Assembly (NCBI RefSeq): GCF_002243045.1
Contig: NZ_MBKP01000005.1
Coordinates: 88,860 to 152,859 of the forward strand
DNA length: 64,000 nt
Direction: 5' to 3'
Source: Methanolobus psychrotolerans
Lineage (GTDB): Archaea; Halobacteriota; Methanosarcinia; Methanosarcinales; Methanosarcinaceae
In this document: positions 16,162 through 25,238 of the stretch, piece by piece
Position numbering within the stretch: the first letter of the stretch is position 1
Layout of the letters: each line of letters starts with the position of its first letter
Translations under genes and position numbers: made by a program
Notes under the pieces: generated by a model
Told to the model about the DNA's origin: nothing
Database searches by the model: none
Seen by the model: only the letters and a program-made list of their open reading frames with translations

Positions 16162-18273
16162 ATGTATGAGCCTGTTAAGAAACAGAAAGATGTATTAGAG
16201 AATCTTAGGAAAACAGACCCTAATATTGAGATCAAATGGGATGAAAAAACGGGTAGTCCACTGCGGGTAAAGGGAATACTTGCCCGATCAGGGCAGAAAG
16301 ATCCCGGAAATGCTGCCATGGAATTCATGGATGCGAACAAAGAGCTCTTTTTATTGAATTCTGTGCAAAAGGAGATGCTGCTCAAAAAGGTATATACTGA
16401 CAGGATTGGTATTCGACATGTCCGCATGCAGCAGATATACAAAGAACTGCCTGTATTTGGCAGCGAAATAATCGTTCACATTGACTCTAATGACAATATA
16501 AAAGGAACAACAGGAAAGCTGGCACCAAATCTGGACCTGCCGGATAAACCCAAAATTACAGATGAGCAGGCTATCAAAGCGGTGCTGAGTGATGACAGGA
16601 ACAATTCCAGGCCACGTTTACATGCAGAACCTACTCTGATAGTACTTTCACAGTTTGTGGAGGAGCCACATCTTGTGTGGCATGTGACCGTTAACGGTAC
16701 AGACAAAGATCTCGGCGGGGATGAAACACCTGCAAAATGGGAATACTTCGTTGATGCATTAACCGGGAAAATTGTCTGGAAATACAATAATGAGCAGACA
16801 CATACCAGAACCACTGGTTCCGGAATAGGAAGATATGCGGGTGCGATGACGATTAACACATTACATGACCATGGCACTGCCAAATATCTGCTTGAGGACC
16901 AATGGGTGCCCAGCACTGCAAGGATAATAACCCACGATGCCGACGGTGGCTATCCCCCTGCAGCCATTTCTGAAGACGATAACAATAACTGGTCTGCAGC
17001 TACTCAAGGACCTGATGTTGATTGTCACCTATATACGAGAATGGTCTATGACTATTTCTTTACTGTACACGGACGTGACAGCTACGATGATGCCGGCGCT
17101 GACATGCATATCTATGCCAACTGCGGAGTAAACTGGAACAACGCATCATGGAACGGCAGTTATGTCAAGATAGGCAATGGTGACGGAATACGCTATGATC
17201 CACTTTGTGCGCTGGATATAATCGCACATGAATGGACACATGCGGTGACAGGATACACTGCAGATCTTGTATATAGTAACGAATCCGGTGCCCTGAATGA
17301 ATCCATGTCAGATGTCTTTGCCGCGCTTATAACTGGTAACTGGCTCTTTGGAGAAGATGCCTGGCTGCTTGCGTCTGCACCTGCATCACGCAATATGGAA
17401 GACCCTACCAATGGAGGCCTGTACGACCCGGCAAACCCTATAGACAGTGTTCTTGCGGGCCATCAGCCGGACCATATGACAGACAAGTATGTCGGTTTCT
17501 CTGACAATGGCGGTGTACATATAAACAGCGGTATCATGAATAAAGCCGCCTACCTGATAGCAACCGGCGGTACTCATCGTGGTATCAGGATATGCGAGGG
17601 ACTTGGACGTGATGTACTAGGTATTCTTTACTACCAGGCACTTACAACACACCTTGTCTTAAGCTCTGATTTCAGCGATATGCGGGATGCTGTACTTGAT
17701 TCACTTGATGATCTCTATGCAGCCAATCCACATTACTCACGCTGGAGAGCAAGTATAATCAATGCGTTTGCTGCTGTCGGTATTGGTACAGCGGTCATCT
17801 GCCCGCTGATATGCTGGATAGCGCCATTCATCTGCCCACCATCACCACACATCATCTGTCCGCCTGCACCGGGTTTTGTATGTCCGCCTTCTCCATACAT
17901 CTGCCCGCCCGCACCGGACCTGCTATGCCCGCCCTCACCGATGATAGTATGCCCGCCTTCGCCTTATATCTCATGTCCTCCGTCACCAGGACTTTCATGT
18001 CTGCCAGGACCTGACCCACTACCATACATCCCGGATATACGAGTCAGGCTACCGGAAATTACACTGAAAACAGACCTGATAGAAATTTCGGGAATTGGTC
18101 ATGAAACTGCGGTCCTGTTCAAGGGAAGATCGATCTTGACATTGGGAGATTTCCTGAAGGCTACGGAGAATCCGAAGAAGATCACTGAACTTTCACATGC
18201 TCTTGGAATATCAGAAGCAAAGATACACGACTGGAGAAAGAAGACCCTTGTTATGATTGGGGAAATAAAGTGA
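16162..18273 (+). CDS. M4 (thermolysin-type) metallopeptidase with CPP(S/A)P repeat tail
   Basis: The 703-residue protein has a thermolysin-style propeptide (residues ~1-200; FTP-like KVYTDRIGIRHVRMQQIY and a PepSY-like WEYFVDALTGKIVWKY). The catalytic domain carries HEWTH at 356-360, the third zinc ligand in GALNESMSD (Glu ~380) and the catalytic His in GGVHINSG (~453). All key residues are intact. Residues ~546-617 form a proline-cysteine tail with seven CPPSP/CPPAP units spaced 7-8 residues. A C-terminal helix-hairpin-helix-like domain (EISGIGHETAVLF ... LGISEAKIHDW) ends the protein. No signal peptide is visible, so export, if any, is unconventional. Its TGA overlaps the GTG of the radical SAM gene, so the two are coupled. 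Confidence 0.88.
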   Translation: MYEPVKKQKDVLENLRKTDPNIEIKWDEKTGSPLRVKGILARSGQKDPGNAAMEFMDANKELFLLNSVQKEMLLKKVYTDRIGIRHVRMQQIYKELPVFGSEIIVHIDSNDNIKGTTGKLAPNLDLPDKPKITDEQAIKAVLSDDRNNSRPRLHAEPTLIVLSQFVEEPHLVWHVTVNGTDKDLGGDETPAKWEYFVDALTGKIVWKYNNEQTHTRTTGSGIGRYAGAMTINTLHDHGTAKYLLEDQWVPSTARIITHDADGGYPPAAISEDDNNNWSAATQGPDVDCHLYTRMVYDYFFTVHGRDSYDDAGADMHIYANCGVNWNNASWNGSYVKIGNGDGIRYDPLCALDIIAHEWTHAVTGYTADLVYSNESGALNESMSDVFAALITGNWLFGEDAWLLASAPASRNMEDPTNGGLYDPANPIDSVLAGHQPDHMTDKYVGFSDNGGVHINSGIMNKAAYLIATGGTHRGIRICEGLGRDVLGILYYQALTTHLVLSSDFSDMRDAVLDSLDDLYAANPHYSRWRASIINAFAAVGIGTAVICPLICWIAPFICPPSPHIICPPAPGFVCPPSPYICPPAPDLLCPPSPMIVCPPSPYISCPPSPGLSCLPGPDPLPYIPDIRVRLPEITLKTDLIEISGIGHETAVLFKGRSILTLGDFLKATENPKKITELSHALGISEAKIHDWRKKTLVMIGEIK
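17797..18015 (+). repeat. CPP(S/A)P coding repeat in the M4 peptidase
   Basis: Seven in-frame units of Cys-Pro-Pro-(Ser/Ala)-Pro separated by two or three mostly hydrophobic residues, with degenerate units at both ends (CPLIC and CLPGP). At DNA level the units are similar but not identical, so selection acts on the peptide pattern. Confidence 0.9.
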
Positions 18274-19622
18274 GTTTTGGGCAAAACGCACCGGGAGCTG
18301 CTCCCGGACCTTTTTCTATTTTGGAGAGAAATGAGCTTGTGCCATATTTCCCCTTCAAGATAAACAGGGACGACAAAATATGGGTTATAACAGACCCTTT
18401 TACAGGATATGAACGTGAACTGAATGAGGCTGCCTTCTGGCTTTTGAAACTTTGTGACGGGTACAGGACACTTGATGAGATCATCACGGAAATTTCAGGA
18501 GCTTATAATGCTGATCGGAAAAATGTCTTTGACATGAGTGCTCCCCTGCTTAAAAAGCTTACAGATGACGGGGTTCTCTGGTGGCGCAGGGAAAGACTGA
18601 GCTACTGGAAACTTCCGGCTCCTGCCGGGGTTCTCTGGGACCTTACATCAAGATGCAATCTCAGGTGCAGGCATTGTGTTGTCAGCGCAGGAGAGGCAGG
18701 CCGGGATGAGTTAAGCTTTGGTGATTGCTGCAAACTGATAGATGATTTTGCAACCTTCAGCATCCCGCAGTTGATACTAAGCGGAGGGGAGCCAATGATA
18801 AGAAATGACTTTTTCGACATTGCAGGATATGCAGCCGAAAAAGGCATACTGATCCAGGTTGCTACTAACGGGACATTGATAGATGAGACTGCTGCACAGC
18901 GACTTGCCAGTATAGGTGCCTGTGTGCAGGTGAGTCTTGATTCTTCTGAACCTGCTGTGCATGACAATTTTCGTCAGTGCCCCGGTTCATGGCAGAAAAC
19001 CATGAAAGGTATTGAACTTCTTATCAAGGCAGATGTCCCTGTTACCCTTGCAGCTACGGTGACCACAATGAACATTGATAATATCCCCCGTCTTTATGAG
19101 CTTGCAAATGAAATGGGGATAACGACATTCCGCATTCTCCCCTTTGTTCCTTTTGGACGAGGCAAGTATGCCGATGAACTGGAAGTGGCTCCTGCAAGAA
19201 TGAGAGAGCTGACCATGTTTCTACATTCTGAAAAAGAGAAGGATGGTATCAATATAGCTCCAATGGAATTCGAGTGCACTTTCAGCCCGCCCCATGGACA
19301 TGGGATCGATGCCGGCACAAGAATAGGGTGTGATGGTGCGATTTCCTACTGCACTGTCACATCCAGTGGTGAAGTGCTCCCATGCAACTACTTTTCGGGA
19401 GCGCAGACGGAGAATGTCAAAGAGAAGGATTTCCGGTGGATATGGGATAATTCACGTTTCCTCAATTATTTCAGAAGCCTGAAAGCCTCGGATGTAAAAG
19501 GTTTTTGCCAGGATTGCAACTGGCTTCCCGTTTGCAGGGGAAGCTGTATTGCAGCGAATTTTGCCCACGGAGATATATTCCAGTCGAACTGCCATTGCTG
19601 GCTGGTACATCCGGAGAAATGA
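18270..19622 (+). CDS. radical SAM/SPASM peptide-modifying enzyme with PqqD-like N-domain
   Basis: The 450-residue protein starts with GTG overlapping the protease stop (GTGA). Residues ~30-110 resemble the PqqD/RRE peptide-recognition fold (WVITDPFTGYERELNEAAFWLL, YRTLDEI). The radical SAM core has CNLRCRHC at 129-136 for the 4Fe-4S/SAM site, then LSGGEPMIR and ATNGTLI. From about residue 354 a Cys-rich SPASM region (GCDGAISYC, LPCNYF, FCQDCNWLPVCRGSC, NCHC) would hold one or two auxiliary clusters. This layout is that of PqqE, AlbA and related enzymes that crosslink or alter ribosomal peptides. Candidate substrates are the 64-aa peptide and the CPP repeats of the coupled protease; which one is unknown. 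Confidence 0.88.
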   Translation: MSFGQNAPGAAPGPFSILERNELVPYFPFKINRDDKIWVITDPFTGYERELNEAAFWLLKLCDGYRTLDEIITEISGAYNADRKNVFDMSAPLLKKLTDDGVLWWRRERLSYWKLPAPAGVLWDLTSRCNLRCRHCVVSAGEAGRDELSFGDCCKLIDDFATFSIPQLILSGGEPMIRNDFFDIAGYAAEKGILIQVATNGTLIDETAAQRLASIGACVQVSLDSSEPAVHDNFRQCPGSWQKTMKGIELLIKADVPVTLAATVTTMNIDNIPRLYELANEMGITTFRILPFVPFGRGKYADELEVAPARMRELTMFLHSEKEKDGINIAPMEFECTFSPPHGHGIDAGTRIGCDGAISYCTVTSSGEVLPCNYFSGAQTENVKEKDFRWIWDNSRFLNYFRSLKASDVKGFCQDCNWLPVCRGSCIAANFAHGDIFQSNCHCWLVHPEK

Positions 19623-19725
19623 CGTATGTCTTGTTTTAACAACTGATCAAGGACTTTTTTATTACTTTCAACCGTCAAAGTTGAGTAGGAATGAGTATCA
19701 ATTCTAATTGGGATAGGGGTACTAG

Positions 19726-21807
19726 ATGGAAAATATAAGGAAAAGGGATGGCAGGATAGTAGCTTTTGAACCTGGAAAGATCAGTTTGGCAATACAAAAA
19801 GCCTTTCTGGCGGTGGGGGAAAAGAACGGCGACCTGACAGGGAAAATATCCGGCCAGGTGGTTGAGGCCATTGAAGATACGTTCAAAAACAGTATACCTG
19901 ATGTGGAAGATGTGCAGGACATAGTTGAGGAAAAACTGATCAGGAATGGATATGCCAGGGTGGCCAAATCTTACATTCTGTATCGCCAGAAAAGAGCAGA
20001 TGTTAGGGATGCAAAGAAGCTTCTGAGGGTGCATAAAGATGAGCTCAAGCTTAGTGTCAATGCCGTCAGGGTACTGGAAAGAAGATATCTCCTGAAAGAT
20101 ACAGAAAGCAACATCATAGAGACCCCTGCCGGGATGTTCCGGAGGGTGGCAAAGACTGTAGCCTCAGTTGACCGGAGATATGGAGAGGATGCAAAAAAAA
20201 CAGAAGAAGATTTTTACAGGATGATGGCAAACCTGGAATTCCTGCCCAACACTCCGACCCTTATGAACGCCGGGACGGACATGGGGCAGTTGAGTGCGTG
20301 TTTCGTATTGCCTGTGGAGGATTCCCTGAGGGGTATCTTTGGAGCTTTGACCAACATGGCCCTGATACACCAGTCAGGCGGAGGAACTGGCTTTTCATTC
20401 TCGGGATTAAGGCCGTCAGGGGACGTGGTAAGGTCTACCAGGGGGGTGGCCTCGGGACCTGTATCTTTTATGAGGATATTTGACCAGGCTACCGAAGTAA
20501 TAAAACAGGGTGGGAAAAGAAGGGGAGCCAACATGGGCATTCTGAGAGTTGACCATCCGGATATAATCAAATTCATAACATCTAAGGAAAAGGAAGGATT
20601 CCTTGATAATTTTAACATATCTGTGGGAGTTACCGACAAGTTCATGAAAGCGGTGGAAAATGACAGGGAATACGACCTTATAAACCCCAGGACTGGAGAA
20701 AGCACGAATAAACTCCGGGCAAAGGAAGTTTTCGACCTGATAGTGACCATGGCCTGGCGTACAGGGGATCCTGGTCTGGTCTTTCTGGATGAGATGAACC
20801 GTAAACATCCTGTCTCTCATGTTGGTATAATTGAAAGTACCAATCCATGTGGTGAGATACCTCTTCTTCCTTATGAATCTTGCAACCTGGGATCTGTCAA
20901 TGTCTCCAGAATGGTAAGTGATGGTAAGATCGACTGGGAAAAACTTAGTGAGACCACAAGGCTTGGTGTGCATTTTCTGGACAATGTGATCGATGCCAAT
21001 AAATATCCTCTGGAAGATATCGAAAGGATCTCAAAGAACAACCGTAAGATCGGTCTGGGTGTGATGGGATTTGCTGAGATGTTAGCCATACTTGCAATAC
21101 CTTACGATTCGGAGGAAGCCATAAAGACCGCCGAAAAGATCATGAAATTCATAAGGGATGAATCTGTGAAGAGATCAGTTGAGCTTGGGAATAGCAGGGG
21201 TTCTTTTCCTAACTTCAGGGGTAGTATGTGGGAAAATAATTATCGATCCATGAGAAATGCCACTGTCAATACAGTAGCGCCTACCGGGACCATAAGCATA
21301 ATTGCCAATACGAGTTCCGGTATAGAACCAATCTTTGCTTTATCCTTTGTTAGAAATGTCATGGGGACGCAGTTGCTGGAATTAAACCCGATATTTGAGA
21401 AAATCGCAAAGGACAGAGGATTCTTCAGTGGAGATATCATGATAGAGATAGCCAGAACAGGCTCTCTTAAGAGCATCCCGGATATACCCGGGGATATTAA
21501 GCGTGTATTTGTCACATCACTGGATATTGCACCGCAATGGCATGTCAGGATGCAGGCGGCTTTCCAGATGTACGTCGACAATGCTGTTGCCAAGACTGTA
21601 AATCTGCCAGCCAGTGCTACTATGGAAGAAATAAGAAAGATATATGTGATGGCCTATGAGCTGAAGTGCAAGGGAATCACAGTCTATCGGTACGGGAGCA
21701 AGGCCAGGCAGGTGTTAGTGATAGATGGTTTGAGAAAAGAGGAGGAGGGAATTGTGGCGGACCTGGAATTTTCAGGAGATACTATTATGGGGGAGTGTAC
21801 TTTCTAA
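19726..21807 (+). CDS. nrdJ: adenosylcobalamin-dependent ribonucleotide reductase (class II)
   Basis: The 693-residue enzyme makes deoxyribonucleotides. It begins with an ATP-cone (IRKRDGRIVAFEPGKI), then NrdJ motifs: PNTPTLMNAG, QLSACFVLPVED (first redox Cys), NPCGEIPLLPYESCNLGSVN with the thiyl Cys at 375, Glu two residues on and the second redox Cys, and APTGTISIIANTSSGIEP. A B12-dependent enzyme fits an anaerobe that already makes corrinoids. The C-terminus ends in SGDTIMGECTF with a single Cys, where related enzymes usually carry a CxnC pair or zinc ribbon for re-reduction. This end may be degenerate or shortened. The gene stands alone, about 100 bp after the radical SAM gene. Confidence 0.92.
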   Translation: MENIRKRDGRIVAFEPGKISLAIQKAFLAVGEKNGDLTGKISGQVVEAIEDTFKNSIPDVEDVQDIVEEKLIRNGYARVAKSYILYRQKRADVRDAKKLLRVHKDELKLSVNAVRVLERRYLLKDTESNIIETPAGMFRRVAKTVASVDRRYGEDAKKTEEDFYRMMANLEFLPNTPTLMNAGTDMGQLSACFVLPVEDSLRGIFGALTNMALIHQSGGGTGFSFSGLRPSGDVVRSTRGVASGPVSFMRIFDQATEVIKQGGKRRGANMGILRVDHPDIIKFITSKEKEGFLDNFNISVGVTDKFMKAVENDREYDLINPRTGESTNKLRAKEVFDLIVTMAWRTGDPGLVFLDEMNRKHPVSHVGIIESTNPCGEIPLLPYESCNLGSVNVSRMVSDGKIDWEKLSETTRLGVHFLDNVIDANKYPLEDIERISKNNRKIGLGVMGFAEMLAILAIPYDSEEAIKTAEKIMKFIRDESVKRSVELGNSRGSFPNFRGSMWENNYRSMRNATVNTVAPTGTISIIANTSSGIEPIFALSFVRNVMGTQLLELNPIFEKIAKDRGFFSGDIMIEIARTGSLKSIPDIPGDIKRVFVTSLDIAPQWHVRMQAAFQMYVDNAVAKTVNLPASATMEEIRKIYVMAYELKCKGITVYRYGSKARQVLVIDGLRKEEEGIVADLEFSGDTIMGECTF

Positions 21808-21899
21808 AGTAGATCTTCAGTTCCTTCAATTGAATTTATCAATTTGGAGTAAGAAGACCACCGTTTTCAAACTCACATTAAATAGTAGATTTAATGGGA

Positions 21900-21922
21900 G
21901 TTCCAGTTCTCTGAACTGGAAC
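21900..21922. repeat. perfect inverted repeat GTTCCAGTTC-TCT-GAACTGGAAC
   Basis: Two 10-base arms with a 3-base spacer lie 92 bp downstream of nrdJ and about 150 bp upstream of the methyltransferase. No T-run follows, so it is a weak terminator candidate. Its symmetry also suits a dimeric regulator site. A related half-sequence (GGAACTACAGTTC) follows at about 21948. Confidence 0.6.
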
Positions 21923-22072
21923 AGGTGGATGAATTACGTCCCCTATTGGAACTACAGTTCAAGCTTGTGGAATTAAATCAATAGATTTGATGATGAAGCA
22001 AGAATCCACTCTATTTATAGGGTGGTAGTTCACTATATTCTTAACAAGAAGTTATGAGGTTAGACATCTTCC

Positions 22073-22705
22073 ATGCCAAGGATCGGACCCTTTGAAAAGT
22101 ATACATCCAGATATGATTACTGGTTTGAAGAGAATAGACCTGTCTATGAATCAGAGCTTGAAGCACTGCGTGCTAATATGCCACCATATGCAAAAGGAAT
22201 TGAAATCGGTGTTGGGTCCGGCAGGTTTGCTGTTCCGTTGGGGATCAGTTTTGGTGTGGACCCATCACCTATGATGATGAATGTTGCCCGCAGAAGAGGA
22301 GTGCAGGCAGTCTATGGTGTGGCTGAAAAACTTCCATTTGCAGATTCCAGTTTCGACCTTGCACTGATGGTCACAACCATCTGTTTCCTGGATGACGCTC
22401 GATCTGCATTCATGGAAGTGAACAGGATACTAAAAAACAGTGGTTACTTTGTCATAGGTTTCATAGATAAGAACTCACTTGTTGGCAGGGTATATCAGGA
22501 AAAAAGGACGCAAAGTGTATTCTATAAGCTTGCTACTTTCTATTCTGTGGAAGAGATCGTGTCCTTGCTCGAATATTCTGGTTTTGATAACGTTTCTTTC
22601 ACCCAGACTATCTTCAAAAGCATGAAGGATATTGAGAAGCCGGAGCCTGTAATACCAGGTCATGGGAAAGGGTCTTTTGTGGTTGTCAGAGCTCTAAAAC
22701 GATAG
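22073..22705 (+). CDS. class I SAM-dependent methyltransferase
   Basis: The 210-residue protein has a Methyltransf_11 fold. The N-terminal RYDYWFEENRPVYESEL leads to motif I (GIEIGVGSGRFAVPLG), motif II (VDPSPMMMNVA), then VAEKLPFADSSFDLALMVTTICFLDD and a post-motif ILKNSGYFVIGFIDKNS. Proteins with this opening are common and the substrate is not predictable from sequence. Gene context (nrdJ upstream, ferredoxin downstream) gives no clue. It is probably cytosolic. Confidence 0.85.
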   Translation: MPRIGPFEKYTSRYDYWFEENRPVYESELEALRANMPPYAKGIEIGVGSGRFAVPLGISFGVDPSPMMMNVARRRGVQAVYGVAEKLPFADSSFDLALMVTTICFLDDARSAFMEVNRILKNSGYFVIGFIDKNSLVGRVYQEKRTQSVFYKLATFYSVEEIVSLLEYSGFDNVSFTQTIFKSMKDIEKPEPVIPGHGKGSFVVVRALKR

Positions 22706-22809
22706 GCTCTTTTCTACTGTCTATTATAAAGGATGCTTGAATTCATGCATATAAAATCGATATCTCAAAAATACTCAATTATTGATTGATACATGTGGAT
22801 TTTCATTCA

Positions 22810-22850
22810 TAGAATATCCGCAGTCATAAGTGCTTGATTATAGAATATCC
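22810..22850. repeat. direct repeat TAGAATATCC upstream of ferredoxin
   Basis: Two copies at 22810-22819 and 22841-22850 are 31 bp apart, about three helical turns, and lie 105-145 bp before the ferredoxin start. Possible operator pair; function unproven. Confidence 0.4.
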
Positions 22851-22953
22851 CCACAGAATAAGATCCGGCATTAAGAATTAGATAACTATTTATCCAATGA
22901 TCCCAGAGTCTGTTTGCAGTATTTTTGCAAAAGAGATATCAGGAAGTATAATT

Positions 22954-23130
22954 ATGGCAGCTAGAATTAATAGAGATCTGTGTACAGGATGCGGTCAATG
23001 TGTTGATACATGTCCGGTGGAAGCCATTTCACTGGATGACGAAGGAGTTGCGGTTGTTGACGCAGAATTATGTGTGGACTGTGATAAATGTGTAGATGTT
23101 TGTCCGGTTGAAGCGATCTCACTTGACTGA
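22954..23130 (+). CDS. 2[4Fe-4S] ferredoxin
   Basis: The 58-residue clostridial-type ferredoxin has two CxxCxxCxxxCP motifs ([12 protein letters not shown] and [12 protein letters not shown]) in a pseudo-twofold arrangement, each followed by VEAISLD. It carries low-potential electrons in anaerobic metabolism. The frame extends 19 codons upstream (22897), but the extension is not ferredoxin-like and an AGGAAG site precedes the ATG at 22954, so that start is used. It converges with sfsA with only 13 nt between stops. Confidence 0.93.
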   Translation: MAARINRDLCTGCGQCVDTCPVEAISLDDEGVAVVDAELCVDCDKCVDVCPVEAISLD

Positions 23131-23143
23131 AAACTTCACAAGA

Positions 23144-23890
23144 TTATTCGATGATCTCTGGCTTTTTAAAACAAAGAGGGATCTCTGACAGATAATAAAT
23201 ATTATTATCCTTGAAGGTGAACTGCAACGGAAAGATCATTACTCCTTTTTCTGATGCTCTGAGCATTGTTTCTGAAAATTCCGGGTCGATCTTCCAGTTA
23301 GGAGTGAAACACTTAGCCTCCGGCCGCAATACCAGCATGATGACCGCTGCCTCGTTTCCCTCGTCAACAACATTGATCAGTTCTTCAAGATGCCGCTTTC
23401 CACGCGTGGTCGGAGCATCAGGAAACAAGGCGACCCTGCCTTCTGCCAGTGTACAGCCCTTAACCTCCACCCATATACTCTTACCCTCTTTGAGAATAAG
23501 ATAATCAAGCCTGCTGTCACCGTACTTCTGCTCAGGCAGGATACTGTCTGCGTTGCTCAGAAAATCAACGATATCGTTCTCCAGCACCCACCCGGATATC
23601 TGCCTGTGAAAAGCAGAGTTAATGAGTATCCAGTTACCAGATATCCTGCCTGCTATCATATCCCATGCGGTCTTTCTTTTCGGATTTTCGGCCTTTCGCA
23701 AAAGTACCCTGTTGCCGGGATAAAGTACATCAATGAGCCTGCCGGGGTCATGCACATGGACCTTCTCCTGCTTTTTGATGCCGTTGTCATCTATTTCAAC
23801 TATGGCAAGGAAGCGGTTCGGGCGCTCTATGAGTGTGCCTTCGGTGTCGGTGTGGATTTCGAGGACTTGGGGGTGGGTGTTTGGTGTCAT
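23144..23890 (-). CDS. sfsA: SfsA family nuclease-like protein
   Basis: The 248-residue protein matches SfsA. It has an N-terminal OB-like part (RPNRFLAIVEID, VHVHDPGRLIDVLYPGNRVLL) and a nuclease-fold core with YGDSRLDYLI, WVEVKGCTL, FPDAPTTRGKRHLEEL and a C-terminal FTFKDNNIYYL. The D...ExK arrangement is the PD-(D/E)XK catalytic pattern. The E. coli namesake was isolated by its effect on sugar fermentation; the true role in archaea is unsettled. It is a single gene. Confidence 0.93.
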   Translation of the reverse strand: MTPNTHPQVLEIHTDTEGTLIERPNRFLAIVEIDDNGIKKQEKVHVHDPGRLIDVLYPGNRVLLRKAENPKRKTAWDMIAGRISGNWILINSAFHRQISGWVLENDIVDFLSNADSILPEQKYGDSRLDYLILKEGKSIWVEVKGCTLAEGRVALFPDAPTTRGKRHLEELINVVDEGNEAAVIMLVLRPEAKCFTPNWKIDPEFSETMLRASEKGVMIFPLQFTFKDNNIYYLSEIPLCFKKPEIIE

Positions 23891-24030
23891 GAGAACTGGT
23901 TATGCATTATATGGAAATCTAAATGATACACATGTAAAGAAAAAGTGAATAGGAAATATTTAGAATCTCTGCCTGATGGTATTATGTTGATTTATTTGAC
24001 TCTGGATGCAGACTACCATCAACGAATTAT

Positions 24031-24157
24031 GAACCGCAGATAAACGCTGATGCACGCAGATATGATACAGTTGTATCATCTATCAAACAAATGCTTAGCA
24101 GACATTTAGCTCAAGAGGGAAGTGCTTCCGTGTTTATCCGCATTTATCTGCTGTTTA
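24031..24157. repeat. degenerate inverted repeat of CGCAGATAAACGC type
   Basis: A segment at 24031-24066 with GCAGATAAACGCTGATGCAC recurs inverted and diverged at 24131-24157 (on the other strand GCAGATAAATGCGGATAAAC). This resembles short dispersed genomic repeats. The rest of the 510-bp spacer 23891-24400 shows no gene. Confidence 0.5.
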
Positions 24158-24400
24158 TTAGAAAGTAGAGGATTTCCACAGAGCCGAATTAATATACTAT
24201 TTTCGACACTGAAGTTATTGAATGTAGCAAAAAATTTTAGCAAACGCTTTATAATAACATCTACATTTCATTTCATCAGATTGTTTCTCAAATTAATACA
24301 GTTTTTCAATTAAGGTCGTACTGTAGTCGAGGTAAAATTGGAAGTCAAATTCAGTAATATTACAGGTTTATCAGGCTGATTACAAAAAAACAAATATCAC

Positions 24401-25078
24401 TTAAGCAAAAGCCTTCAATGCTGCAAGTGCCGCCTTCTTCAAGAAACCTTTACATTCAATATCAAGATCGCCATTGTTAAGTGAATAGGACAACTGTCCA
24501 GTGGGGTCATCGCTGGAAAGTATCGATCTTATTGTTGTCTCATCGGCTGAAACGGATACGGAGGGGTCGATTCCGCTGGTTGAGGAAACTTCACGGAACT
24601 CTGTGATTAAACCATCTTTTGTAACGGCTTTTATCTTCAGGTTGGTGTTATCGTTCTTTGTAATCTCAAGCACTATCACATCATTTCCTGCGACTTTTTT
24701 AACCACATCGGGAACCTCGTCGATGCCGTTATTGTAATACACGGTGTATCTTTTCATCTGGCTGTATAGGTCGGTCTTTGCAGGTTCGTTGTAGCTTCCG
24801 GTTGTACCGGAATTAGAGCTTGGACCTGTATTTGAACCGGAACCGGTGTTTGAACTAGAAATGCTGTAGGATCTATAGCTTGAAGGTGGTATTGAAGATT
24901 TACTGCTATCTGTAACTATGTTTCCGAGTGAACCTAAAACATCGCGTTCACCGATCTCGTCCTTTATGGCACCTGCAACCTCTGCAAGTGACATGTTTGA
25001 AAGCAGCAAAAGTATCAGAATTGCTGAACCAACTGTGATAATTCCTTTGACGTTCAACCATTTAGTATCCACTCTCAT
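24401..25078 (-). CDS. membrane-anchored extracellular protein, unknown domain
   Basis: The 225-residue protein has an N-terminal hydrophobic helix (ITVGSAILILLLLSN, residues ~14-30), which can be a signal anchor or cleaved signal. A ~50-residue Ser/Gly/Asn-rich linker with SGSNTGPSSNSG follows, and then a globular C-terminal domain of about 120 residues starting KRYTVYYNNGIDEVPD. The end (IRSILSSDDPTGQLSYSLNNGDLDIEC) is loosely reminiscent of SCP2-like lipid-binding folds, but this is weak. It is probably outside the membrane. The next gene upstream (25239) is also an anchored protein on the same strand, 160 bp away. Function unknown. Confidence 0.75.
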   Translation of the reverse strand: MRVDTKWLNVKGIITVGSAILILLLLSNMSLAEVAGAIKDEIGERDVLGSLGNIVTDSSKSSIPPSSYRSYSISSSNTGSGSNTGPSSNSGTTGSYNEPAKTDLYSQMKRYTVYYNNGIDEVPDVVKKVAGNDVIVLEITKNDNTNLKIKAVTKDGLITEFREVSSTSGIDPSVSVSADETTIRSILSSDDPTGQLSYSLNNGDLDIECKGFLKKAALAALKAFA

Positions 25079-25238
25079 AATTAAGTAGCATTTATGTCAG
25101 GTTTAAAAGGACTATGTCCATGAAAAATGTTGGAATGAACAATTTGTGTTCATTTGAAACTTAACCTGTTGCCATAACCCATGAAACATTTCACATTGTG
25201 AACTCTGATTTTATAAAAAAGCTCTGCTGAGATAAAAT

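Noticed and set aside
12778..18273. Chagasin-like inhibitor as partner of the M4 peptidase
   Set aside because: Known I42 inhibitors act on cysteine proteases, not zinc metallopeptidases, and the two genes are separated by the upp-uraA operon.
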